64,000 nucleotides of DNA from Dipodascopsis uninucleata var. uninucleata (Eukaryota; Ascomycota; Lipomycetes; Lipomycetales; Lipomycetaceae), in NCBI GenBank assembly GCA_030568195.1, contig JAJLTO010000001.1:496001-560000 (forward strand), written 5' to 3'. Both the position numbers and the translations under genes were made by a program. Positions 21,801 through 32,710 of the stretch are shown one piece after another. Below the pieces are notes generated by a model. It searched no databases. It saw nothing but the letters and a program-made list of their open reading frames with translations, and was not told where the DNA came from. Numbering within the stretch: the first letter of the stretch is position 1; the number at the start of each line of letters is the position of its first letter.

Positions 21801-22549
21801 CGGCAGCAATGATCTTGGAGAGCAGGCACTCGTACGTCTCAACATTTCCTGGCTTCTTCAGGTTCAAGAAAACTGACGATGAGAGGTAACCAAACGGTAG
21901 CTACGTACTCTATCAAGCAGCCAGATATATCAGGTAGTGCACTGGCTTCGGATGCACTCATACTCCTATCAATTAGAAAGAAAAAAGGTAGATTTGGATA
22001 TAGATGATGATAATAAGGGCTGTTGTTTATGTACATTCATATTCGCCAGCTTTCCAGCAGACTAGTCAATCCTAGTCTATCCAAGTGTAAGATCTTACTC
22101 GAAATGCTGTGATTTATTTTCAGCCTATTACCATAAAATATACTAAAGAGATATACCTCGTCACTCATCAGAGCAACATAAAACGAATAAGTATAAAAAA
22201 AAGACTCCAACTATATAGAGAAAACCTGTGAGAATCGTAATAATTTGAAAACTACCGTGAGGATAATCTTTATTTACCCATACCCAACTGAATAGCCCCA
22301 CGATAGTGAATTCTACGATCCCAGCTTGAAATTAAGAAAATCGACATCCGATAGAAAATATTATAAAGAAATTTTGCGATGCACATCTCACATAAATTGT
22401 AATACAAAGTTAGACGGCGTAAAATCTGCATCAGCATTACTGGTAGAGTTACTGGATCAAAAAAAGAAGCGAAATAAAAACATAAAACGTGAGAAACTAA
22501 GCGAAATAATAGTTCTCATATCAGACATATCTCCGCCATTTCATTCACT
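18865..22549. other. Gene-poor spacer between ferric reductase and P1B-ATPase
   Basis: About 3.7 kb without a recognisable gene. Its left end should hold the promoter of the reductase. Short ORFs at 19629-19943 and 20903-21154 (both +) have no familiar sequence. A more GC-rich segment at 21631-21900 is described separately. Searching by eye for tRNA boxes, snRNA signatures, long repeats and transposon-like ends found none. Confidence 0.5.
21631..21900. other. Coding-like island in the spacer, strand unresolved
   Basis: This segment is visibly richer in G and C than its surroundings and is open on both strands. On the + strand, 21631-21876 is an open frame of 82 codons; its ATG at 21757 gives a 39-residue peptide beginning MLKSQEQNNLVVFPLGS. 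On the minus strand, 21900-21766 reads GYLSSSVFLNLKKPGNVE and onwards to a stop, with many G/C-ending codons. A second minus-strand frame covers 21845-21618. GTACGT and GTAACC donors lie at its edges. It may be an exon of a small split gene or the remnant of one. I recognise no family. Confidence 0.3.
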
Positions 22550-25500
22550 TTAAAGTAGCTTAATAGAAAGCGCAATAAAAAAAATAGGAAGAATACTAAT
22601 AATTTCGCTTATTCCTGCCCAGTCAGGTCCGATTCTGATATGAACAAAGGCTCCAGAAACGATAAGAACAGCAAATAAGTTGTAGATGCAACACCAAATT
22701 ATCCCGATATTAATACGATAATTCATGTTTCGACAAAGATTGAGGAATTCTAAAACACCTCGAAGATCATCATTCAAAAGGCAGGCATCAGCAGCGACCA
22801 GAGCGAGACCTTCTTTATTCACACTGAAGCCAATGTCGGCCTCTGCAAGAGCAATAGTATCATTAGCTCCGTCACCACAAAACATGACCTTGCCGTCTTC
22901 CTTAAGGTTTTGAATATAATAGCACTTTCCCTCCGGTGAAACTTCTGCCATATAATTCGTAATACCAAGATCATTACATAGCATATTCACAGAAATTTTA
23001 GTATCTCCCGATAGGACATGAATTTCAATCTTGCGCGTACGAATTTGGTCGAGAACTTCTCTGCAGCCATCACGAAGTGTAGAAGAAACACCTATAACTG
23101 CAAGTGTTGCACCATATCTTTCTTTAACACAGAATAAAGCCAATCCCGACCGATATAATGGAGCAATCAAAGGGTCCTCAATCTTCAGGCCAACAAATTT
23201 TGGCTTACCAGCTAGAATCTCCTTTCCTTGATACATGCAATATATACCTGAGCCAACAACATCTTCGATCTTATCGAACTTCAAATTGATCCCCATAGTC
23301 TCATTTGATTTATCAAAAAGATACTCTAGAACAGCTTTAGCGACAGGATGTCGATTTTCAGATATCATGCTCACAATTAAAGAGCGAACGTTAAGCTCTG
23401 GGTGATCATATAGATACGCTGATTTCACTCTAAGTTTATCCGTTGTTAATGTGCCAGTTTTGTCAAATACAATATGTTTGATATTTTTGGCAATATTTAC
23501 AGGCTTCGCTGATTTCAGAAGAATACCCTTTCTCTTTTTACCTTCTGCTATTCCTAGAGAACTCACAAGTGGTATTACTAGAACCAGAGCACATGGACAA
23601 CTGACAGCAAGCATACCAATCGCGTAGGTTAAAGCATCGGCCACGGAAAAAGCGATAGATTGACTTCTTACTTTCAGTCCGATGACCACCCAAATAATAA
23701 ATGCAATGCACGAGAGCATAAGCATTACAGGAGTTAAATATTTCGCAACGAGATCAACTGCGTCACTTGAAGAAGTCCTGAAAGACATCATTGAATTAAG
23801 CATTAACCTAATGTTTGTAACCGAGTTATCCTGAACGACGTTTGTCGCTCTGTATGTTACACTACCACTTAGCAGAGCTGCTCCGGTTAATACATTTGCA
23901 CCACGACGTTTCAAAACTGGAGTCGACTCTCCACTTATATGCGATTCATCAAATTCAGCAGCTCCTGATAGTATTACGCCATCCGTAACAGCTACATCGC
24001 CTACTTTAAGAACAATATGGTCATTGTATGCGAGCAGTGATGCCGGAATGATCTCTTCTCCAAATTGCTTTAGACACATGGTATCCGGTTGATATACATC
24101 AAACTTCATGCTCTCAGCAGCAACTGTTTTAATACAAGCGGTTATGGCTTTTCCGAATACGACCATAATCAATAAAAGGGATGAAGCTTCGAATATTTCT
24201 GATTCATCAAGAAGAAGGCCTCGGCGATGTAAGCCAAATAAGGTTACAGAATATATATAGGCGACCATAGTAGATAAAGCAACCAGACAATCAGAGTCCA
24301 AATCATGGCGATGTTTAATTGTATTTAAAGCAGATCGATAAATCTTGTATCCTCCTACATATTGCACAATTGTTCCAAAGACTAGACATATAGAGGATCG
24401 AGCCGTGGTAATATCAGCTGAAAAATGTCCCCAGGAAAACACGAGAATAGGAATAGTAAACAATAAACCAAGGCAGAAACGTATGAGCAGGTCTCTCGCT
24501 TCCTTACTGACACTAAAGCCGACAAATCTCAAATTCTCATTGCTGTCACTTACTTTTAAATTAGGAATAATATCACTGATATCAAGACCGAGAGAATACA
24601 TCTTCTCACGTGCGCTTGACTTTCGTGGATCGTAAGGGATCTTCCAGACGCCTGACTCTACTTGTTCAAAAACTTCGCCGCTGCATTGTTTCTTGGATAA
24701 GATGTAAAAAGAATTCTCATCTGTGCGCGAAACTGATACTTTGAATCCTGTTTTGCGCTCCAATTCCAGGCAGATATGTCTGGGAGTGGTTAAATTCGAA
24801 AAATATTTAACTTGTCCCTTGCTAAAGAGATAGCTCACAGTCGCATCCGTGACACCCATAATCCCATCCAAAGCTTTTAGAGCCTTCTTTTCGCATGATG
24901 AACAAGTCATTCCTTTAATTGAAAGAGAAAGCTTTTCTGGTGCTGGAATATTTTCGATATCAACTTCACGCGCAGAACTGAGCACCTTCGATTCCTCATC
25001 ACCAATGCCATATTTTTTATCAGAAGGACAGCACTTTTCGGACGAGATGGTAACAACAGCACTTTTGAGCACAGCTTTTCGGTGGCTCCTTTCAGCAGAA
25101 GTAGAGCAGCATGGATACAAAGGAGAGCAATTGCTGGTATATCTACCTTTTCTCTTAGTGTCACAGCAAGAAATAGAAAGATCCAGCTGATTCAGAATAG
25201 AGCACATGCATCCCCAAAGTATTTCACGGCTCTCGGAGAGAAAATCCGAATAATGGTGAGCAATAGTCTTGTGCGCAAGACAGACTTCATCTTTATGACC
25301 CTCTTTCTCACAAAGTGCCTTAGCAACTTTATCAACACACTTACTGTCGCATAGGCATGAGACACGGCGCTTCCTGTGCCGAGGCTTGAGTTTCAGCAAC
25401 TTATGGTTCACCAGACTACCAGATGCATCACAGCAAGTGACATCGTTCAATGGAATGGAAGCGATACTGGAGTTACGAGAAACCTGACAGCAATTAGATC

Positions 25501-26115
25501 TATTTGTTAGCGTAAGAGTAGCATCTGTATCTGCAACACAGCATTCGAGCTTTTCTAAGGAGTCTACCAAAATATCATGCTTGATATCAACTTCACTTGC
25601 ATTACAACCATCATGATTTTTGGAGCGACCGCGAGCCTTTTTGCCATGGCGACAGTTGTTCTTTACTGTAGAGCAATAGGACTGCTGTTCTCGTAAACGA
25701 GAATTATTCACCTCTCCAGTGCAGCAATTATCTACAACTGTAGCACAGCAAGCCTCCGTTCCTTCTTCGTCGCAGCAAGCGTCATCTGGCTCGTTGCAGC
25801 AAGCATCATCTGGCTCGTCACAGCATTCGCTCTGATCCTCGAATAATTGGTAATTATTCTTAACAGAGGAGCACGGTATCTCGTCTATCGCGAGCTGTTC
25901 TTTCACTTCGCCCCTAGGTTCCTTGTCTTGCCGATATTCGGACGCCTTATCTGAGCAGCATTTGTCTATATAACCTTTTATAATGGAAGGTTCTCATTAG
26001 CCTCTTAGAACTAATATTGAACATCTCTGTATAGTACTTCACCTCTTGTAGAACACGAGCCGTTGGTTATTTCAGGAGCATTTTGTGAGCAAGCATCTAA
26101 AGATTCCGTACACAT
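22550..26115 (-). CDS. PCA1: Cys-rich P1B-type heavy-metal ATPase (PCA1-like Cd/Cu pump)
   Basis: A P1B ATPase that exports or sequesters Cu(I)/Cd(II). Two exons: 26115-26043 (start MCTESLDACS) and 25974-22550, joined in phase across a 68-nt intron with a GTGAAG donor, giving 1165 aa (S. cerevisiae Pca1 1216). The first ~330 residues hold about twelve CC doublets, including an 8-residue EPDDACC repeat. An HMA-like domain follows with GMTCSSC near 380. The core has ISGESTP (actuator, ~703), the metal-site motif SCPCAL (~815), DKTGTLT (phosphorylated Asp, ~860) and GDGANDT (~1055). An in-frame ATG at 26208 could add 31 residues. Without the short first exon the large ORF starts only at GTG codons, so the exon is needed. 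Metal preference is inferred from the Pca1-like N-terminus. Confidence 0.85.
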
Positions 26116-26530
26116 GGTTATGTATGTTGAATATCTTATTGGTTTTAGCAGTATTTGCTGGATATATGTGAAGCTGGAAGGCAGTTTGATGTTTAAGATC
26201 CAATTCATGAACTTGGTTCGGTTAACTGATCTCGAACCTGCTGAAATTACGAACCTGGTAATCAGATGGCTACGATATCAAGAGTTCAATCAGCGAAAAT
26301 AATAACATAAAAAGAACCGTTCTAATTTGCCCAGAGAGAAAAATGGAATTAATGTATAAGACAAAGTGTTATAGGTAAATGTAAGGAACTAGAATACATG
26401 AGAGCTATATTCTAGCGTTAGTCGCGCACCAGAAGCCGCATGAAGGTCTAAAATGAAATTTAACTTCGAGCCTACTAACTAACACAAAACTACAAAGTTC
26501 TCCAGACTTATCGCACTTGGACAGGCGAAC
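26116..26530. other. Divergent promoter between the P1B-ATPase and the next gene
   Basis: This 415-bp region separates two divergent start codons. It is AT-rich towards the right. I see no clear metal-response element or TATA box that I can defend. Confidence 0.45.
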
Positions 26531-27160
26531 ATGCAACCAAGTATCAGTGTATCAAATCTCGGGCCATTAATAGGGATTCTGGGAAGTAATGCGTTTGTAG
26601 GAGTCACAGGAACAGCGAGCTTGGTATTAGATGGAAGTGCTAAAGATATAATAGTAAAAAGTGTATTTCACAACCAAGAAGAGGACTATAAGAGAGAATC
26701 CGAAATAAAGGCTTATGGATCAAATACAATATATCTCATATTTAGAAAGTATGGATTCTCATTATGCTTTGATGCGAATGATAGTGTGAATAATAATTCT
26801 GAAGAAGTGTTCGATGCTACCAGTAATAACGGGCAGAGAGGAAGACAGTTCGTGCTCGATGCTATTGAATTTTATGCGATTGACAAAAACTACTCTACGG
26901 TTGACGCGCATCTACTACCTTTGGATATCAAATTAGATACGCCACCAGATCAACTCGTCGCCACATTCGGAGAGCCAGATGGCAAAGGAGGTGGTATAAA
27001 GCAATCGATGGATCTTTGGATGAGATGGGACTCTTTACCATTAGATATGGTACAGAATTTAACTACTAAGAAAATCGGTCTAGAAGTTCAAATAGATGAT
27101 AGGAGTTGGGATACTGGTTCAAAGAGTAGATGGAAATCGCTTACAATTTTCAGGTCATGA
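26531..27160 (+). CDS. Hypothetical protein, 209 aa
   Basis: A single-exon ORF with a good ATG at 26531. The protein is soluble-looking, with no signal peptide or membrane segment. An N-terminal Gly-rich part (NLGPLIGILGSNAFVGVTG) is followed by alternating beta-strand-like segments. The C-terminal half has features that look conserved rather than random: LDTPPDQLVATFGEP, then a Gly-rich turn, DLWMRWDSLP and WDTGSKSRWKSLTIF. The mix of conserved-looking Trp, Gly and Pro suggests a small beta-rich domain. I do not recognise the family and assign no function. It diverges from the metal ATPase and converges with RSR1. Confidence 0.7.
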   Translation: MQPSISVSNLGPLIGILGSNAFVGVTGTASLVLDGSAKDIIVKSVFHNQEEDYKRESEIKAYGSNTIYLIFRKYGFSLCFDANDSVNNNSEEVFDATSNNGQRGRQFVLDAIEFYAIDKNYSTVDAHLLPLDIKLDTPPDQLVATFGEPDGKGGGIKQSMDLWMRWDSLPLDMVQNLTTKKIGLEVQIDDRSWDTGSKSRWKSLTIFRS

Positions 27161-27722
27161 AGATAGTCATTGTACATATAATCATTCTATATTTGTAAAT
27201 ATGTCATAACTGCCATAAATGTTTGTCTTGGCTATTACTTCTGCACACATCCGCACAAAGAACAAGAAACTGGGGCCAAGCTTGAAGCTGAACGAAAATG
27301 TGGACGCAGTTATCGCCTGTTCATAACTGTAGTAAGAGATTGAAACGTTAAGTGAGTGTAGTGCAAGAAACCATATAGTCAGTTCTCTTGCACTGTGAAA
27401 GTCATCAATGGGCATCCTATTGCAAGTAAACGAGAGACTGAAATAAAAAGAGTAAATGATGAATATCGATGAGAACCATCCTTGCATTGATATGCACATA
27501 TGCACCTTATAACCAAAGTATGCCGAATGCCATTTCCAATAATCGTAAAAAAATTCATAATAAGTAATTCATAACCAATTCCGAGTCATGAAACCGCTCA
27601 TGAAAACTGTTAAACTGTAAATCGTTAAAATAACAATGTTTCTATATTTCATTCGTTCTTCAAAGATAAAGTATATAGCTTGCCATTCTTGCGCAAGGAT
27701 TGATACAAAACTCTAGCTTTAG
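27161..27722. other. Convergent intergenic region
   Basis: This region lies between the 3' ends of the hypothetical gene and RSR1. It is AT-rich, and the minus-strand open frame at 27182-27505 has no coding character that I trust. An ATGATGA near 27456 lacks a following CTGA, so it is not a C/D snoRNA. Confidence 0.5.
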
Positions 27723-28674
27723 TTATAGGATGACGCATAATCCTCCTCGTTTGGATGACTTCTTCCTTGATCGATCTGATCCTGCCATGCCTTCTTTCTT
27801 CCTCCGCGCTCCGCTCCGTTTGCCACTGTGATCGTTAGCAAATCCAGACGCGAGAGTAGAAATACTATAGGAATGACCATGCTTATTTTTCTCGTTAGAA
27901 ATTCGTGATCCCTTAGGTGAGCTATCTCCTCCCACACCAAAGTCCTGTTTAGCAGCGGCCTCGCTGATAGCAGAGTCGCGACGCTGGATCTGGCGTACGA
28001 CATCCATAAAGATATCATTAACATGGATATTTGTTCGTGCCGACGTCTAGTATTATACGGTAAGAGATTGAATAGGAATCGAGTCAAGGTAACTGATAAA
28101 ACTTACTTCGTAGAAAGCAGTAGTGCCCCATTTATGAGCTAATTGCTTTGCCTCCTGGAAAGGCACAGTTCTGGCATAAGCTAGATCACACTTGTTACCA
28201 ACTAGGACAATAGGCACAGAACTCTTGCCGCTTGCATCCTTGATACGGACAATCTGCTCATGTAATTGTTCGAGTTCTATTAAGCTAGAACGATCAGTCA
28301 CACTATATACCAACAAGAATCCCTGACCGTTCTTGATGTAAAGCTCTCGCATAGCTGTGAATTGTTCAACACCTGCGGTGTCGAGAATCTCAAGCATACA
28401 TAACTTGCCATCAAGCTCAACTTGCTTCCTGTAGGAATCCTCTATAGTAGGATCATAAGAATCTAGGAAAACACCCTGTGTAAATTGTACTACGTATAAT
28501 AAGAGAGGATTAGCGACATGACAAAATATTGAAACGGAGAGGATTAACCTACCAGTCAGAGCTGATTTTCCCACTCCTCCGGCGCCGAGAACTACTAGAT
28601 TGTATTCTAAACTTACAGGTTAGCGTAAACTCCAACTAAAAAAATCTCTGCTAGATAGTAGTCATACCTCTCAT
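27723..28674 (-). CDS. RSR1: Ras-like GTPase Rsr1/Bud1 (Rap family)
   Basis: This small GTPase marks the bud site and recruits Cdc24/Cdc42 for polarised growth. Exons are 28674-28668 (only 7 nt: ATG AGA G), 28606-28553, 28489-28107 and 28046-27723, all in phase, giving 255 aa. P-loop [11 protein letters not shown], effector loop [13 protein letters not shown], switch [15 protein letters not shown] (with the usual Gln position occupied by Val-Glu-Gln), NKCD and TSAR are all present. The Rap/Rsr1-type Thr after DTAG is replaced by Val. The C-terminus has a basic Lys/Arg stretch and the CAAX box CVIL, predicting geranylgeranylation and membrane binding. The Leu of GKSAL is encoded by CTG, which supports the standard code. 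Identity firm. Confidence 0.93.
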
Positions 28675-31600
28675 AGTCACTGGTAGGCTGGGTACTCTTG
28701 TACAACCACCTATTTTAAATATCGTTCGTTATGTACGATGTGAATAATCCACTTGAGCTTTTTTTCCACGCGTAGAATATTAAGAATTTCGAATCTCGCC
28801 TCATGAAACAGTGGCAACAGGTGTCATAAATCGGCGCAAATAGCTCTTGAATCCTAGAACTTTACCGGATGTAAAAAACAGTCAACTATGATATAATTGT
28901 CTAAAGAGAGCCACGAGGCAGCAAGTTCAGCTTATATCAATAAACAAATCAATATAAATAAGTGTAAATATAAAAAATATAATATATATATATATATATA
29001 TTCTCATATGCAAGCATATAGATAACTGTGTATATATGATGTATCCTTCTATATATGTATAGATATTGAACTGAACCACGACAATTATTAACTGAACTCT
29101 GATTGCTTGTTGACAATTGTATAGAGTGATGTCTAGGTTGGTCAGTGACGGCCGAGGGACTAGTATTAGAACGGTCTCACAGAGTTGCGATGCAGGGATT
29201 TATTATGGAACCCTGCACAGTATCGCAGATTCTGCACAATACGGGAAGCTCGTGTATATTTGAATCGAGATATCGATTCGGCACTGGCGTTGCTTGATGC
29301 TGTAATGTTCTTAGTAGAGTACAGTCGTTGAACGTCTTCGGTGAATCTATAGTAGTTTGTTGATGATTGCACTCAAGGTTTGGCCGCAAATATGTGTAAC
29401 GGTCACACTGTTGCATAGGCAATTTAGATATAGAACCAATTCCTTTGGCACAACACTTTTGCGATATAAACGCGTGGAAGAGGAAGACACTGGTTATCAG
29501 GAAATATATTTTTTGTATATATGATATATATATTATATATGTATATAAATGAAGCAAAAAGTACCGAATGGGCGGTGAAGAATAAATGGATAGGCATTTG
29601 GTATGGGAAGATAATAATAAACAAAAAAATCGCTATAAGGTTTACACATCCCTACATTCGATCAAACAGAATATAAAAAATAAATAAAACTACTAAACGA
29701 GTAAATATGGAGAGCCTAAAACCAAAACAAAATCCAGCAGACAGGAAAAAAATCTTAAATTCCGTGTTTGTCATCCATCTCAGTGTCATGACGTTTGCAC
29801 TAATGCAGACTAAAGTCGAATTTAATTTTAGATAGAACTTTATGTGATCAAGCAAATAATAAATGCTCTCTTCACTACTTTCTACACTCCTCACAACGTG
29901 CCTTCGCGTAGACTTGCTGCGGACCCTCGTAGCAAATTCGATGGTGTCGCGCTATAGCTACACATCGCTATCCGTATCTCAAGCGGTGACAGAGCCACAG
30001 GCAAGAGAGTGAATACTGCTCCAATTGGTATACTGGAACGCAAGTCACCGCGTTTCCAAGTATCGTAAGGGTAAGTTTTTATATGCAAGAATCGTTTATA
30101 GCACCTGATCTTGGCTATTGTCGGTAGTGCTGCAGGTTTGGCAACATTTTTTGGTAGCTGTTTTTTTGAGATTCATTGAAATAATCCGGGTTGTTGGTAC
30201 ATGCTTGGCTGCAAGATCGTGTTATCCTGTGTTTTGTCGGAACTGCTGTAGTTTTCGCAGCGTCACGGCTGCTTGCATGCATTCATAAGCGCACACAAGT
30301 ATACGTATACTTACGCCTACGGTGGCCAGGTATTCATGTACACTTGTATGTGCTAGCTAGCTTTTCCGAGGCAGCACTCAACGTCAATAGATGAATCGAC
30401 TAAACATCAATTATTTAAGCATATGTGAAATATTTTGTCTAATATTGATGTGCAGCGAAGGGGGGAGCACCGCACGACTCCGCGCATATGACAGTGTGTG
30501 CTGGGGCGAAGAGCTAAATTGAAAAGGTACTGTAAAGAAAATATGTGCGGGTGTAGAGGGACAGAGAACTAAAAAAAAGCAAATTTACAACGAGCAACTG
30601 AATAGCATACGTAAGGGGTGTAATCTCTTGAAAGCTTGCTTACAACTGGGTGATCGTTCAATGTACCGTCAGCTCTGCACGACACATGCAAGTATGCGTA
30701 ATATAAAACAGGAGCAAATGAGACGGCCTCTGGCTTCCTTAGAAATATTTGCGGAACTCATGCAGTTGTGCCAAAAAAATTAGTGATATGAAAAACGAGG
30801 AGGTGAGTAATAAAGAGCCGGTTGTCATTATTGTCAGTCCTTATTGTCAGCCATAGTTTCCAAAGCAACAGGCTGCATATCGTGTAGCCGGGTATGTAGC
30901 CCTGGTGATGAACCGAAAACAAAAAAACCCACCTCTACATTCTCCGATAGGTCACTAAGTTTAAACATTTAATGCACGCCAAATTGCGATAGTCTAGTCG
31001 CTGACATTTTCGCTCTCGTATGCTTCCATGATTTGACGTTTACCGCATAGCAGTAAAATCCTATAATTCGTCTCGCCCTAAAAATGCTTGGTCATGTCCA
31101 CCAAAAGTTTCTACCTAGACAACCTAGTGAACCAGCAGCATATAGTCAGGGCATACATCTTTAAAGGGTATTAAAGCTTTTTCTTGTTCCTCTTATTAAT
31201 CTATTCAAAACTCCTAATTATTACATCTGCATCCGACTATGCCAAGTGCACTTTAGCTGGGATTATGCATGTGACATTAGTCCGTGTCTAAGTAGAGCGC
31301 CTGCGACTTTGCTCCCTTCTCTTTGGAGATTTCTCTATATGTACACGAGAGTATCCGGTCGATGCTTTACTTTCTCGGTGCGAGGCGAACGGACAGACAA
31401 TCCAAAATAGGTCTCGTGTTAAAAGTGTTTCTCCAATTTAGAGACTAGTTGGCCGTGCCAAACGCGTCACTAAAATAGCTGTAAACGCGTCGCGTAAATT
31501 TCTCTTTGTTGTTTAACCCGAAAAATCTAAAATCATATGCTCAGCTGAAAAATTACAAGCCTGAATAAAACTAGTATCTAAAATCCATTTTGAGTCCGCG

Positions 31601-32710
31601 CTTTGGCTGTTTTTAGTTTTCCAGTTGTGGAGCCGCATTGCTCTTTGAGGACATTCAGTATGTGCGATAGTGATGCGAAAAAGTCAAAACTCTGATTAAA
31701 TCTTGTAAAATGCGGGCTCTCAATCAGTGTCGCTGCATCTCAAATTCTTTCAAGACTGCTCTGCAAGGTATCCTGTGCTATATGCAGAATTGCTTCTCTA
31801 TCAGTCTGTCTATTCTGTGCCAATCACTGTACGCCACGACTTTGGTTGATATCTTTAACCCAATGAGATGCTGTGATGTATACGTATTCCTGCTCCTCCT
31901 GGCTGCAGTCGTTCTCGTAGGTCCTACTAGTATTCCTACATACAGAAATTAGAAGAAAATTCTCCAAAGCTTTTTTTTGCTGTTTGCTGCCGGGTAGGTC
32001 GATCAGTCTCATGATTAATATTGCGTATTTATAGCTGAGTTGGTTCGTTCGGTTCTATGCTCTAAACGGTATGCAAGAAGAGAACAAGACCTTCCTAAAG
32101 CTGCCTCTCATGACTTGATGCAGTTATCGTCTTTTCCGTAACATGATTTTAAGCAGATAACCTCGTGAGGCTATATCTCTTTATTGCGAGATCTAATGGC
32201 ATGATCTTTTAAGATTTGCAAGATTGCAAACCAGCGGATCAGTTAGTTACGTTGCCTCCCGCGGTTAATATCTACGCGGCTGAACTAGACTGGCCCACTA
32301 CAGATCTACAAAGATAGATATCCAGGAAACAAGGCGGTAGCTAGAGGTAACATCCTCGACTGTCTAAATAACAGAGTTCTGCCTTATTTCCACTGTTCTA
32401 TGCTAGAAGACTAGTATTTCTTGTCATTCCATACAAGCCCATCCTCATCAGCAGTCTAAAGAACTAAGACTATGCATAAATGCAAAATTAATTTTCGTCT
32501 ACAAGAGAACATATGCTACCAAAGTTGTACATATAAAAATTCAAATTTTTAGGATTTGTAAAACTAACCATCAAAACATCAATACAAAAGAATTAAAGAA
32601 ATAAGAACATACAAATTACAAGAGCCATATACCCTCATTAATCGTGCAAGAATGGAGGAGATGAAGTATAAACAGTCTAAACATTAACTATCACTTCTTT
32701 AAATACCAAA
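28675..32710. other. Large gene-poor spacer upstream of RSR1
   Basis: About 4.0 kb with no convincing gene. It spans the RSR1 promoter on the left and the 3' flank of the C2H2 factor on the right. It holds an (AT)n microsatellite at 28982-29001 and further TA-rich tracts near 29510-29550. Short open frames at 29177-29557 (-), 30191-30394 (+) and 31710-31952 (+) have no recognisable motifs. I looked for tRNA, snRNA, SRP and RNase P signatures and saw none, but a rapidly evolving ncRNA could escape notice. Confidence 0.5.
28982..29001. repeat. (AT)n microsatellite
   Basis: About ten AT dinucleotides in a wider TA-rich tract. It lies about 310 bp upstream of the RSR1 start codon. Confidence 0.85.

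Noticed and set aside
29166-30088. Several 60-126-codon minus-strand ORFs
   Set aside because: They overlap each other in different frames within TA-rich sequence, which fits chance.
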